Positions 8,837 to 18,331 of a stretch of DNA of 64,000 nucleotides are shown in pieces. The notes beneath the pieces are model-generated. The model was not told the DNA's origin, ran no database searches, and saw only the letters and a list, made by a program, of their open reading frames with translations. Position numbers and translations under genes: made by a program. Each line of letters starts with the position of its first letter. Within the stretch, counting starts at the first letter, position 1. Source of the DNA: Trebonia sp963822615 (GTDB lineage: Bacteria; Actinomycetota; Actinomycetes; Streptosporangiales; Streptosporangiaceae); NCBI GenBank assembly GCA_963822615.1, contig CAWGIM010000001.1, forward strand, positions 1,221,969 through 1,285,968. The letters run 5' to 3'.

Positions 8837-10333
8837 ATGACCGAGCAGGAAACCGGCCTTGGCGACGTCTGCGCGCAGGTCTGGGCGGTGACGGGCGGAG
8901 CGGCGGCCACGACCGCGGTGCTCCGGGTGAGCGGGCCCAGGACGGTGCTGCCGTCCGCGTTCGACGTGACCGGACTGGCGACCGGCGCGGTGGCGGCGGC
9001 CACCCTGGCCGCCGCCGGGTACCAGGCGGCGCGCGGCGACGGGCCGGCCGCGCTGGTGCGGGTGGACAGCCGCGCCGCCTGCGCCGCGTTCGCGGCCGAG
9101 GCGCTGTTCCAGCCGGTCGGCTGGTCCCTCCCGGACATCTGGGACCCGGTGGCGGGTAACTACCGGGCGAAAGACCGCTGGATCCGGCTGCACACCAACT
9201 ACGCCTGCCACCGGGCGGCGGTGGCCCAGGTGCTGCGGGCGGATGACCGGGCCGCGGTGGCGGCGGCGGTCAGCGGCTGGCAGGCGGCCGACCTGGAGGC
9301 GGCGGTGGTCGCGGCCGGGGGCTGCGCGGCGGTGATGTACGACCGGGAGACCTGGCTGGCCTCCGCGCCCGGAGCGGCGGCGGCGGCAGCGCCGGTGCTC
9401 GAGGTCACCGAGCGGCCGCGGCGGGGCGGGACCAGCGCGGCGGGCGCTGCGGCCGTGGCCGCCGCGGGGGATGCGGGGGATGCGGCCGCGGCGGCGGAGC
9501 GGCCGGCCGGGCAGCCGTACGCGGGCGTCCGGGTGCTCGACCTGACCCGGGTCATCGCGGGCCCGGTGTGCACCCGCTTCCTCGCCCGCTACGGCGCCGA
9601 CGTGCTGCGGGTCGACCCGCCGGGGTTCGCCGAGGTGCCCGCGCTGCTGCCGGAGACCACCGCCGGGAAGCGGACGGCCAGCGTCGACCTCAGCCAGGCG
9701 GCCGGCCGGGCGGACTTCGAGCGGCTGGTGGCGGGCGCGGACGTGCTCGTCGGCGGGCTGCGGGCGGATGCCCTGAGCCGGCTCGGCTACGACGACGCCG
9801 CGCTGACGGCGCTGAACCCGGACCTGATCATCGCGACGCTGAACGCCTACGGGTGGCAGGGGCCGTGGCGTGACCGCCGCGGTTTCGACAGCCTGGTCCA
9901 GATGAGCTGCGGCATCGCGGCCGCGGGGGAAGCGGCCAGCGGCGAGACGGCAGCCGGCGAGACGGCAGCGGGCAAGACGGCAGCGGATACCGGCCGTCCG
10001 GTGCCGCTGCCGGTCCAGGCACTCGACCACGCGACCGGCTACCTGCTGGCGGCGGCGGTCGGGCGGGCGCTGACGGCGCGGCTGACGCGTCAGACGGTGA
10101 CTCGGATCAGGGCGTCGCTGACCGGGACCGCGAACTTGCTCTGGTCGCTCCCCCGGCCGCCCGCGCTCGCCGGCCAGCCGCCGGCCCCGCAGCGCGCGGA
10201 CATTCCGCTGACTAGCGCCGACACGGCCTGGGGGCCGGCCCGCCGGGTGCCGCCGGCCGGTCAGATCGACGGGGTGGTCCCGGTGCTGCCGGTCGAGGCG
10301 GGGCCGCTGGGCCGCCACCGGCCGGCCTGGTGA
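8837..10333 (+). CDS. Family III CoA-transferase (CaiB/BaiF-like)
   Basis: 498 residues. The family III signature GVRVLDLTRVIAGPVCTRF, continuing into LARYGADVLRVDPPG, starts near residue 230 rather than at the N-terminus. The first half contains the region normally found later in the family (DRWIRLHTNYACHRAAV), so the order is that of the duplicated or permuted actinobacterial members. The linker between halves is Ala-rich, and a short repeat (GETAA) interrupts the second half. It would move CoA between carboxylic acids. I do not see a clear catalytic Asp in the usual context. Pairing with the citrate synthase fusion suggests an acyl-CoA/organic acid pathway. The ribosome-binding site is weak. 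Confidence 0.8.
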   Translation: MTEQETGLGDVCAQVWAVTGGAAATTAVLRVSGPRTVLPSAFDVTGLATGAVAAATLAAAGYQAARGDGPAALVRVDSRAACAAFAAEALFQPVGWSLPDIWDPVAGNYRAKDRWIRLHTNYACHRAAVAQVLRADDRAAVAAAVSGWQAADLEAAVVAAGGCAAVMYDRETWLASAPGAAAAAAPVLEVTERPRRGGTSAAGAAAVAAAGDAGDAAAAAERPAGQPYAGVRVLDLTRVIAGPVCTRFLARYGADVLRVDPPGFAEVPALLPETTAGKRTASVDLSQAAGRADFERLVAGADVLVGGLRADALSRLGYDDAALTALNPDLIIATLNAYGWQGPWRDRRGFDSLVQMSCGIAAAGEAASGETAAGETAAGKTAADTGRPVPLPVQALDHATGYLLAAAVGRALTARLTRQTVTRIRASLTGTANLLWSLPRPPALAGQPPAPQRADIPLTSADTAWGPARRVPPAGQIDGVVPVLPVEAGPLGRHRPAW

Positions 10334-10383
10334 CACGGGCCACCAGCCGGCCTGGTGACACGGGCCACCGGCCGGCCTGGTGA
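10334..10383. repeat. 25-bp direct repeat at CoA-transferase 3' end
   Basis: Two full 25-base copies (10334-10358 and 10359-10383) follow the last bases of the CoA-transferase gene, which form a third partial copy. Each copy contains CCGGCCTGGTGACACGG, so the stop codon of the gene is itself part of the repeat. It looks like duplication of the gene terminus; no function is evident. Confidence 0.85.
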
Positions 10384-10424
10384 CACGGTGGCGGCAGCCG
10401 CGACGGGAACCCAGCGGCGGCGTG

Positions 10425-11138
10425 CTAGGCGGCGGCGCTGGCCCGTAGCTGACCGAGGTCGAGGCCGAGCCAGCTGGCGAGCCCGGCGCATCCGTTCGGG
10501 GTGATCGTGACGATCCGGCTGCCGTCCTCTCGCCGCAACCACTCCCGCCGGGTGAGCTCGGCCGTGAGGGCCGCGCCGAGGCCGCCCGCCAGGTGGTGCC
10601 GCCGCTCGGTCCAGTCCAGGCAGGGCCGCAGCAGCGGCCGGGTGCGGTGCGGCACGGCGGCGGCGTCGAGGCCGAGGCCGGCCAGGACCCGCGGCCCGTC
10701 CGGGCCGAGCACCCACGCGCCGTCCCGTTCGCCGATCGCGCCCTGGGCGGTCAGCGCCTCGGTGACCGCCACCCCGACCACCCCCGCCAGGTGGTCGTAG
10801 CACATCCGCGCCCAGCGCAGGTTGCGCATCCGGGTGGAGCCGCGCAGCGACCGGACCGGGGTGGCCGGCGCGAGCAGCAGCAGCGTCTCAAGCGCTTCCG
10901 CTACTTGCTCGGCCGCGATCGAGTAGACCTGCTGACGGCCACTGCGCTCCGCCCGCACCAGCCCGCCGGCCGCCAGCTTCTTCAGGTGGGCGCTGGCCAG
11001 CGACCGGGAGATGCCCGCCGCCGCGGCCAGCGCCGAACCGGACTGCGGCCGGCCGCCCAGCAGCACCTGCAGCATCCGGGCGCGGTTGGGGTCGCCGATG
11101 AGGCGGCCGATCGTGGCGAGGTCGGCGTCGGGTTCCAT
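10425..11138 (-). CDS. ArsR-family transcriptional regulator
   Basis: 237 residues. The first 90 or so form an ArsR-type winged helix (IGRLIGDPNRARMLQVLLGG, then SGSALAAAAGISRSLASAHL); the remaining 140 residues form an extension seen in the longer members of this group. There is no obvious metal-binding cysteine cluster, so a small organic ligand is more likely than a metal. It is divergent from an MFS transporter, with a 28-bp perfect palindrome between them. Expected role is repression of the transporter and itself until the ligand binds. Confidence 0.85.
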   Translation of the reverse strand: MEPDADLATIGRLIGDPNRARMLQVLLGGRPQSGSALAAAAGISRSLASAHLKKLAAGGLVRAERSGRQQVYSIAAEQVAEALETLLLLAPATPVRSLRGSTRMRNLRWARMCYDHLAGVVGVAVTEALTAQGAIGERDGAWVLGPDGPRVLAGLGLDAAAVPHRTRPLLRPCLDWTERRHHLAGGLGAALTAELTRREWLRREDGSRIVTITPNGCAGLASWLGLDLGQLRASAAA

Positions 11139-11157
11139 GGACGCCAGCCTAGGCGAG

Positions 11158-11185
11158 GAACTGTCAAACGGCCGTTTGACAGTTC
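11158..11185. promoter_or_regulatory. 28-bp perfect palindrome, probable ArsR operator
   Basis: GAACTGTCAAACGG followed by its exact reverse complement. It sits 20 bases upstream of both the ArsR start (11138) and the MFS start (11205), so a bound repressor would block both promoters. TGTCAAACGG-type half sites in this position are typical of winged-helix repressors. Confidence 0.85.
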
Positions 11186-11204
11186 TGCCGTTACGGTCGA
11201 TGGC

Positions 11205-12593
11205 ATGACGCTGACAACGCGGTCCTGGCGGGTGCGGGCCGGGTGGCTACCGGTCGCGCTGGTGATGTTCGCCGTCGGCTGGGGAGCCAACCAGTTCTCG
11301 CCGATGCTGATCGTCTACCGGCACGCGCTCGGCCTGGGGGCGGGCGCGATCGCCGGGCTGTTCGCCATCTACGCCGCCACCCTGATCCCCGGCCTGCTGG
11401 CGGGCGGGCCGCTGTCGGACCGCTTCGGCCGCCGCGCCTGCGTGCTGCCGTTCGCGGCCCTGTCGCCGGTCGCCACCCTGCTGCTGGTGCTCGGGCCGCA
11501 CAGCCTGCCGCTGATCGCGGCGAGCCGGGCGCTGGCCGGCTTGTGCTCGGGCATGGTGTTCGGGCCCGCCACCGCCTGGGTGCACGAGCTGTCGCCCGGG
11601 GACGGGCTGAGCGCCCGCCGGGCGGCGCTGGCGCTGAGCGCCGGCTTCGGCCTCGGCCCGGTGGTCGCCGCCCTGCTCGCCCAGTGGGCCGCTGATCCCC
11701 TGGTGGTGCCGTACCTGCCGCATCTGGCGCTTGGCGTCGCGGCGCTCGCCGTCGGCCTGACCGCGCCCGGCCGCCGGCCGCCGCAGCACCCGCCGGAACC
11801 ACAGCACCCGGCGGAACCACAGCGCCAGCCGGAACCACAGTGCCAGCCGGAACCACAGGCCCAGCCGGGAACAGCCGCCCGGCGCTGGCCGCCGGCCGCG
11901 GCCCGGACACGGGGGTTCTGGCTCGGGATCGCGCCGGGGGCGCCGTTCGTCTTCGGATCGGTCGCGCTCGCGCTAGTGGTGCTGCCGGAGGAGGTCACCA
12001 GCGCGCGCACCCTGTCGGCGGGCTACGCCGGGCTGATGACCGCGCTGACGTTCGCCGCGGGCATCGGGGTGCAGCCGGCCGCCCGCCGGCTGGCGGCCCG
12101 CCGACCGGCGGCGGGAGCGGCGGCCGGGCTGGCGGCCGCGGCCGCGGGCGCCGTCGTCAGCGTCGCCGCGGTCAGCGCCACCGTCGTCAGCGCCACCGTG
12201 TCCGGCGGGTCCGGGGAGGCAGGCGGGGCGGCCGGGCGGACGCTGGCCGGCCTCGCGGCGCTGCTGTTCGGCCTGGCCTACGGCCTGTGCCTGGTCTGCG
12301 GGCTGCAGCAGGCAGGTGAGCTGGCCGGGCCGCGCGACCGGGGCAGCGTGCTCGCGGTCTACTACGTGCTCGCCTACCTCGGGTTCGGCGCGCCCTACGC
12401 GATGGACGGCCTGAACGCGGTGCTCGGCCGGCCGGGCGCGTTCGCGCTGATGGCCGGGCTGGCCGCCGCCCTCGCCTGGTCGGCCTGGCGGGCGCGGCCC
12501 GCGCAGGCCGCGACGGCGCCGCCCAGGCAAGGCACCAGCCAGGCAGCACACCGAACGGGTGTCGCTGGCTCCGGCCGCTCCCGGGTCCGTTAG
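11205..12593 (+). CDS. MFS transporter
   Basis: 462 residues with about 12 predicted membrane helices and the MFS motif GGPLSDRFGRR after the second helix. Start is the ATG at 11205, because an open frame further upstream lies entirely inside the opposing regulator gene. The central cytoplasmic loop (about residues 193-225) is a proline/glutamine repeat (PEPQ-type units from 18-bp DNA repeats). Likely a drug or metabolite exporter controlled by the divergent ArsR protein. Its stop overlaps the stop of the converging carboxylase gene by 4 bases. Confidence 0.87.
   Translation: MTLTTRSWRVRAGWLPVALVMFAVGWGANQFSPMLIVYRHALGLGAGAIAGLFAIYAATLIPGLLAGGPLSDRFGRRACVLPFAALSPVATLLLVLGPHSLPLIAASRALAGLCSGMVFGPATAWVHELSPGDGLSARRAALALSAGFGLGPVVAALLAQWAADPLVVPYLPHLALGVAALAVGLTAPGRRPPQHPPEPQHPAEPQRQPEPQCQPEPQAQPGTAARRWPPAAARTRGFWLGIAPGAPFVFGSVALALVVLPEEVTSARTLSAGYAGLMTALTFAAGIGVQPAARRLAARRPAAGAAAGLAAAAAGAVVSVAAVSATVVSATVSGGSGEAGGAAGRTLAGLAALLFGLAYGLCLVCGLQQAGELAGPRDRGSVLAVYYVLAYLGFGAPYAMDGLNAVLGRPGAFALMAGLAAALAWSAWRARPAQAATAPPRQGTSQAAHRTGVAGSGRSRVR
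11784..11870. repeat. 18-bp minisatellite in MFS loop
   Basis: About four degenerate 18-base units around CCGGAACCACAG encode the proline/glutamine-rich central loop of the MFS protein (EPQ repeated). Unit length is a multiple of three, preserving frame. Confidence 0.75.
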
Positions 12594-15500
12594 CTGTCGG
12601 CCGGGACCGCCTCCGGCGCCGCCGCCAGCCCGCGCTCGATCGCGTCGATGATCGCCGGGCGCAGCCGGGGCGCGCTGATGATCGCGTCGACCGAGCCGAC
12701 GTCGACCGCGCGCTGGATGGAGTGCACCCGGTCGAACTCGGCCGCCACCTCGCCGAGCTTCTCGGCCCGGACCGCCGACTGCACCTCGGCCAGCCGGCTG
12801 GCCAGCGCCGCCCGGCCGGTGCCGCCGGTCTCCGGCCCGCCGGCCTCCGCCAGCTGCGCCTGCAGCTCGGTCACCCGCGGGTCGGCCGCCGTCCGGCTGC
12901 CCACCTCGCCCGCGAACACCGCCGCCGCGGCCGGGGCGCCGCCGAGCACCGACGCGAACGAGCCCTCGAGGGCGAGCACCGTCATGTTCGGGTTGAGCGC
13001 CTTGGAGAACACCACGAACGCGCCGCCGTGGTACCGGGAGATCACGCAGAACACGATCGGGCCGCGGAAGTTGACGATCGCCCGGCCGATCTCCGCCCCG
13101 TACTCCAGCTGCAGCTTGCGCATTGACTCGGGCGAGCCGTCGAAGCCGGACAGGTTGGCCAGCACCACCAGCGGCCGGTTGCCCGAGGCGGCGTTGATCG
13201 CCCGCGCGGTCTTCTTCGACGAGCGCGGGAACAGCGTGCCCGCGGTGTAGGTGTCGGGACCGTCGGTGGGCGGGAAGCCGCGCCGCGGCACCGACCGTGA
13301 CTCGATGCCGATCAGGCAGGCCGGCCGCCCGCCCAGGTGCACGTCCTGCACCACCGCGGTGTCCGCGTCGGCCATCCCGGCCCAGCGCTCGAGCACCGGG
13401 TGGTCCTGGTCGGACAGCGCCCGCATCACCGTGCGGATGTCGAACGGCTTCTTGCGGTCCGGGTTGTGCCGGGCGGAGAAGATCTCGCCTACGGTGGCGA
13501 AGTCGCTGCCCGCCACCGCGTGGGGGTAGCCGGAGACGTCCCGCTCGGCCGGGTCGCTGGTCTCCGCCCGGCGCGGCGCGGTCTCCCCCGGCGCCAGGTA
13601 GGTGTGGTCGTAGTGCGCCATCAGCACGCCGCAGGCGGCGGCCAGGCTGGGCGCCCAGTACTGGGCCTGGCCGTTGGGCCCCATCACCCGGTCGTAGCCG
13701 CCGATGCCGAAGTTGTCCTCGGCCGACACCCCGCCCGAGAAGTCGAGCGCCTGCTTGCCGGTGAGCACCATGGCCGAGTCGGGCGTCATCACCAGGATGC
13801 CCTTGGTGTGCATGAGCATGGTGGCCTCGGCGTTCCAGTACGGCTGGGCGCCCACGTTGATCCCCGCCACCACGACGTTGATCTCCCCGCCGTCCTGGGT
13901 GAACTCCACGATCCGCTTGAGCGCGGCCGCCACCCAGTCCATGTTCTCGGTGCCCGAGGACATCGAGATGCGCGCGCCCGACGACAGCGCGAACCACTCC
14001 ACCGGCACCGCCAGCCGGGTGGCCAGGTCGAGCGCGGCGATGACCCGGGCGCACTCCGGCTCCGACAGCGCGCCGAGCGACTTGGTGGGGTCGCCGAGCA
14101 GCACCACCCGGGTGACACCCTCGGGGTGCGCCGCGGTCGGGGTGCTCACCACCCCGGCCACGATCGCGGCCTTGTTCTTGCCCGGCGGCCGCTGCACCGG
14201 GGCCAGGGCGCCGCCGGCGTCCAGGTCGTACTCGGCGAACCGGCCGCTGGCCCCGGCCAGCAGGCCGGTCAGCTCGTAGGGGTAGACGGCGCCGCGCTTG
14301 GCCGCCCGCAGCACCTTCTGCCGGTAGTCGTCCATCGGCGCCAGCGGCTCGGTCGACGGCGGCCCGACCTGGACCCGCACCGACCGGCCGGCGTCCAGGC
14401 TGACCCGCACCGCCAGCTCGGGCAGCTCGCTGGCCGGCCCCGGGTAGGGCACGCCGTCCACCGGGCCATGCGGCCAGCGGGCGACGAACTGGACTTCCTC
14501 CACCCCCGAGCCGGACACGGTCGGCCGGATGCGGTTCACCAGCGGGGACAGCTCGCCGACGCTGAAGTCGGCGGCCGGCCACACGTACATCATGATCCGG
14601 TTGGCATCGAACCGCTTGTGCTGCGGCCGCTGCGCCTGCACCGTGCGGATCGCGTCCAGGCAGCCGGCCAGGACGTTCTCGAGCTCGGGCAGCGCGACCA
14701 GCCGGCCGTCCGCCTCGCGCAGCGGCGTCAGGTCGCGGACCTGTCCCATCGCCACCAGCCGCTCGTCGGCCTGGTTGCTCCTGGCCACCGCGCGGAACAG
14801 GTAGATCTCCTCGTCGGCGGACGGGATCCGGGTCAGCTCGAATTCACGCAGCCGGTCGATCTGCAGCCGCTCGGCGACCTGCGGGTGCAGGCCCCGCAGC
14901 AGCCGGTCCTCGGCCAGCGGGCCGGCCGGGCCGCCGCCGGGGCCAGCCCGGTCCGGCCGGAAGGTGAAGTGGTGCTGCATGGCGACGCCGCGGGGCCCGG
15001 CCACGGTGACCGTGATCCGGGACAGCCCCGGTGGCGCCGGCCAGGCGGACAGCAGCGCGGCCAGCCGGGCCACCATGCTGTCGGCGTCCGGCTGGTCCTC
15101 CCAGGCGACGTACAGGTCGGCGATGAGGCTGCTGCCCGGTGTGTCCGCGGCCAGCCGGGCGACGGCGGCCAGCGCGGCCGGCAGGTCGTCGATGGCCGCC
15201 CCGGCCGCCGCCAGCAGGGTCACCCCGTCGGGGCCGGCGTCCTCGGCGGTGACTAGCTGCCAGCCCGCCAGCTCGCGGGCGCTCACCTCGGCCAGCTTGT
15301 GGTTGCCGTAGTAGCGGCGGGTCAGCACCTCGAGCAGCGGCGCGTTACCGCCGCCGGGCCGGCCCTGGCTGGCACCGGCCTGGCTGGCACCGGCCTGGCT
15401 AGCACCGCTCCCGCCCGCCCTGCCCTCCCTGACCTTGCCGCGGGCGATCCGCTGGCCGAGCAGCCGGACCAGCGGCTCGGAGCTGGCCACCATCGCCTGG

Positions 15501-18331
15501 ATCCGCTCCGCCCGGTCGGCCGCGTCCGGGTTGACGTCCAGGTAGCGCAGGCTGGCGCGCACGGCGGCGTAGACCCGCGCCCGCTCGCGGCGCAGCAGCG
15601 GCTGGGCGAACCAGCGGAACACCACCCCGCGGGCGAGGTCGCTGGTGGCGGGGAAGCGGACCTGGGTCGCCTCGATGAGGCGCTCGAGCGCGAGGCCGGC
15701 CCGCTCACGCAGCGGATCGGCCGGCGGCGGGCCGGCCAGCCACTGCCGCAGCAGCTCGGCGACGATCGCGGCGCCGTCGCCCAGCCGCTGCTGGGCCAGG
15801 AAGACGCGGAACACCGCCGCCTCGAGCTCGGCCGTGCGCTCGGTGCCCGCCACCCCGTAGTAGCCGAGCACCCGGCCCAGCGTGACCTGGAAGTCATCCG
15901 GCAGCCCGGCCCGCTCCACGTCGAGGCTTTGCAGGTAGCCGTGCAGGTACTCGCGGGGGCTGCCCGGGCCGGCCGCGCCGGGGTCGCCGGCCGGCCGGTT
16001 GCGGCTCAGCTCGCAAAGGTCGGCGAACACGGTCAGCAGCTCCGCCTCGCCCGGCAGCGGGTGCCCGCCGAGCTCGCGGCGGGCGGCCAGGTAGCCGGCC
16101 AGCAGCCGGCCGCGCTCGGCGGCCGAGCCGTCGAAGCCGAGCAGCAGCCCGCGCAGGTCCTCCAGGTAGCGCGCGGCCCGGTCGGCCGCGGGCAGGCTGC
16201 CCGGCGCCGCGGGCAGCTCGACCTCCGCCGCCGGGACCGCGCCCGCGGCGGGATCAGCGGCGGGATCAGCCGCGCCCCCGGCCTCCTCGTTGTCGCTGCC
16301 GACCGGCTCCAGGCGCAGCAGCGGCGCGCCCGCCTCCACCTGGCTGCCCACCGATACCAGGCACTCCTTGACCCGGGCGCGGAACGGCGCGCGCAGCACC
16401 GTCTCCATCTTCATGCTCTCGAGGACCAGGATCGGCGCGTTGGCCTCGGCCTCGTCCCCGACCCCGAGCGGCGTGGCGACCACCAGCGCGGGCGCGGGCG
16501 AGCGGATCACGCCGCCCTCGTCGAGGCTGATCCGGTGGGCGACGCCGTCCACCTCGACCAGGTGCACCGGCCCGTGGGTGGCGGTGGTGAGGCGGAACCG
16601 CGCGCCGTTGACGGTGATCCGGCCGCTGTGCGCGTCGAACCGCTCGATCTCCGCCTCGGCCTGCCGCTCCTCGCCGCCGTCAGTGCCGCTGACCGAGCCG
16701 CCGGCGGAGCCGCTGACCGCGCCGCCGACCGAGCCGCCGGACGACAGGCCGATCTGGAAGCGCCGCGCCCCGAGCCGGGCGACCCGCACCCGGTAGCCGG
16801 CCCCGCGCAGCTTCAGGTCGAGCGGCCGCCCCGGGTCGTGCTGTACCTGGGGCCGCCCGCCGTGGGCGGTGGCCAGCAGCCGGGCGACCGACAGCTCCTC
16901 CTCGTCGGCGTAGGCCTCGATGGCGGCGGCGGCGAGGGCGACGGCGGAGTGCCGGTGCTGGGTGAGGCGGCCTTCACCGCGGACCCGGTCGATCCAGCCG
17001 GTGTCGGCGCTGGCGTCGATTACCTCCGGCTGGTCGAGCAGGTCGAGCACGAAGCTCTTGTTGGTGGCGCCGCCCTCGATCACCACGGTGGTCTCGCGCA
17101 TCGCGCGGCGCAGCCGTCCCAGGGCCTCGTCCCGGTCGCGCCCGTAGGCGATGATCTTGGCGATCATCGAGTCGAAGTCGGCCGGGATGGTGTCGCCCTC
17201 GCTGACCCCGGTGTCCACCCGGATGCCGGGCCCCGCGGGCAGCACCAGCCGGGCGATCCGGCCGGGGGCGGGGGCGAAGTCACGGTCCGGGTCCTCGGCG
17301 TTCAGCCGCGCCTCGACCGCGTGCCCGGACTCGGCCGGCTTGCTGCCGTCCAGCGTTCCCCCGCCCGCCACGTGCAGCTGCAGCCGCACCAGGTCGGTGC
17401 CGGTGGTCAGCTCGGTGATCGGGTGCTCGACCTGCAGCCGGGTGTTCACCTCGAGGAACGCGAACCGCCGCTCCCCCGGGTGGTAGAGGAACTCGACGGT
17501 CGCCGCCCCCCGGTAGCCGACCGCCAGGGCCAGCCGCTCGGCCGACGCCTTCAGGTCGGCGACCTGCTCCGGGGCGAGCACCGGGGAGGCCGACTCCTCG
17601 ATGACCTTCTGGTTGCGGCGCTGCACCGAGCAGTCGCGCACGCCGAGCGCCCAGGCGGTGCCCTGGCCGTCGGCGATCACCTGGACCTCGACGTGCCTGG
17701 CCCCGGTGACGAGGCGCTCAAGGAACACGGTGCCGCTGCCGAACGCCCGCAGCGCCTCCGCCTTGGTCCGGTCGAACGCCTCGGTCAGGTCGGCGGGCGA
17801 GGTGATAACGCGGATGCCGCGCCCGCCGCCGCCCGCGGTGGCCTTCAGCATCAGCGGGTAGCCGATGGCCTCCGCCGCCGCCAGGGCGTCGTCGAGGGTG
17901 GGCACCGCGCCCCGGCTCCACGGCGCGACCGGGACCCCGACCTCCTCGGCGATCAGCTTGGCACCGATCTTGTCGCCCAGCTTGCGCATCGCGTCGGCGC
18001 TGGGGCCGATGAAGGTGACCCCGGCCCGCTCGCACAGCTCGGCGAAGGCCGGGTCCTCGGCCACGAAGCCCCAGCCGACCCAGGCGGCGTCCGCCCCGCA
18101 CTCCACCAGCGCCCGCTCGAGCAGCGCGTGGTTCAGGTAGGGGCGGTCGGCGGCGGGCCCCAGCGGGTAGGCCGCGTCGGCCTCCCGGACGAAGGTGGCG
18201 GTGCGGTCCGCGTCGGTGAACAGGGCGACCGTCTCGACCGGCGTTCCCGTCTGCGCGGACAGGTCCCGGACGGCGTGGATCAGCCGCATCGCGGCCTCTC
18301 CCCGGTTGACGATAGCGACGCGACTGAACAC
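12590..18331 (-). CDS. Single-chain biotin-dependent acyl-CoA carboxylase (BC-BCCP-CT)
   Basis: A 1,913-residue fusion of all three activities. Biotin carboxylase occupies about residues 1-450 (RVAIVNRGEAAMRLI, ATP loop KATAGGGGRGIR, EVNTRLQVEHPITE). The biotinyl domain has the acceptor Lys641 in LESMKMET. A long central region follows, then the carboxyltransferase in the last 600 residues (SSGTENMDWVAAALKR; NFGIGGYDRVMGPNGQAQYW). The GTG start at 18331 has GGAGGT 8 bases upstream. It fixes bicarbonate onto an acyl-CoA (acetyl, propionyl or longer chain). This eukaryote-like layout contrasts with the usual actinobacterial AccA/AccD subunits. A short GASQA repeat interrupts the linker. Confidence 0.9.
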   Translation of the reverse strand: MFSRVAIVNRGEAAMRLIHAVRDLSAQTGTPVETVALFTDADRTATFVREADAAYPLGPAADRPYLNHALLERALVECGADAAWVGWGFVAEDPAFAELCERAGVTFIGPSADAMRKLGDKIGAKLIAEEVGVPVAPWSRGAVPTLDDALAAAEAIGYPLMLKATAGGGGRGIRVITSPADLTEAFDRTKAEALRAFGSGTVFLERLVTGARHVEVQVIADGQGTAWALGVRDCSVQRRNQKVIEESASPVLAPEQVADLKASAERLALAVGYRGAATVEFLYHPGERRFAFLEVNTRLQVEHPITELTTGTDLVRLQLHVAGGGTLDGSKPAESGHAVEARLNAEDPDRDFAPAPGRIARLVLPAGPGIRVDTGVSEGDTIPADFDSMIAKIIAYGRDRDEALGRLRRAMRETTVVIEGGATNKSFVLDLLDQPEVIDASADTGWIDRVRGEGRLTQHRHSAVALAAAAIEAYADEEELSVARLLATAHGGRPQVQHDPGRPLDLKLRGAGYRVRVARLGARRFQIGLSSGGSVGGAVSGSAGGSVSGTDGGEERQAEAEIERFDAHSGRITVNGARFRLTTATHGPVHLVEVDGVAHRISLDEGGVIRSPAPALVVATPLGVGDEAEANAPILVLESMKMETVLRAPFRARVKECLVSVGSQVEAGAPLLRLEPVGSDNEEAGGAADPAADPAAGAVPAAEVELPAAPGSLPAADRAARYLEDLRGLLLGFDGSAAERGRLLAGYLAARRELGGHPLPGEAELLTVFADLCELSRNRPAGDPGAAGPGSPREYLHGYLQSLDVERAGLPDDFQVTLGRVLGYYGVAGTERTAELEAAVFRVFLAQQRLGDGAAIVAELLRQWLAGPPPADPLRERAGLALERLIEATQVRFPATSDLARGVVFRWFAQPLLRRERARVYAAVRASLRYLDVNPDAADRAERIQAMVASSEPLVRLLGQRIARGKVREGRAGGSGASQAGASQAGASQGRPGGGNAPLLEVLTRRYYGNHKLAEVSARELAGWQLVTAEDAGPDGVTLLAAAGAAIDDLPAALAAVARLAADTPGSSLIADLYVAWEDQPDADSMVARLAALLSAWPAPPGLSRITVTVAGPRGVAMQHHFTFRPDRAGPGGGPAGPLAEDRLLRGLHPQVAERLQIDRLREFELTRIPSADEEIYLFRAVARSNQADERLVAMGQVRDLTPLREADGRLVALPELENVLAGCLDAIRTVQAQRPQHKRFDANRIMMYVWPAADFSVGELSPLVNRIRPTVSGSGVEEVQFVARWPHGPVDGVPYPGPASELPELAVRVSLDAGRSVRVQVGPPSTEPLAPMDDYRQKVLRAAKRGAVYPYELTGLLAGASGRFAEYDLDAGGALAPVQRPPGKNKAAIVAGVVSTPTAAHPEGVTRVVLLGDPTKSLGALSEPECARVIAALDLATRLAVPVEWFALSSGARISMSSGTENMDWVAAALKRIVEFTQDGGEINVVVAGINVGAQPYWNAEATMLMHTKGILVMTPDSAMVLTGKQALDFSGGVSAEDNFGIGGYDRVMGPNGQAQYWAPSLAAACGVLMAHYDHTYLAPGETAPRRAETSDPAERDVSGYPHAVAGSDFATVGEIFSARHNPDRKKPFDIRTVMRALSDQDHPVLERWAGMADADTAVVQDVHLGGRPACLIGIESRSVPRRGFPPTDGPDTYTAGTLFPRSSKKTARAINAASGNRPLVVLANLSGFDGSPESMRKLQLEYGAEIGRAIVNFRGPIVFCVISRYHGGAFVVFSKALNPNMTVLALEGSFASVLGGAPAAAAVFAGEVGSRTAADPRVTELQAQLAEAGGPETGGTGRAALASRLAEVQSAVRAEKLGEVAAEFDRVHSIQRAVDVGSVDAIISAPRLRPAIIDAIERGLAAAPEAVPADS
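15364..15410. repeat. 15-bp minisatellite in carboxylase linker
   Basis: Three near-identical 15-base units encode GASQA repeats in the central region of the carboxylase, between the biotinyl and carboxyltransferase parts. In frame and presumably a flexible spacer. Confidence 0.8.
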
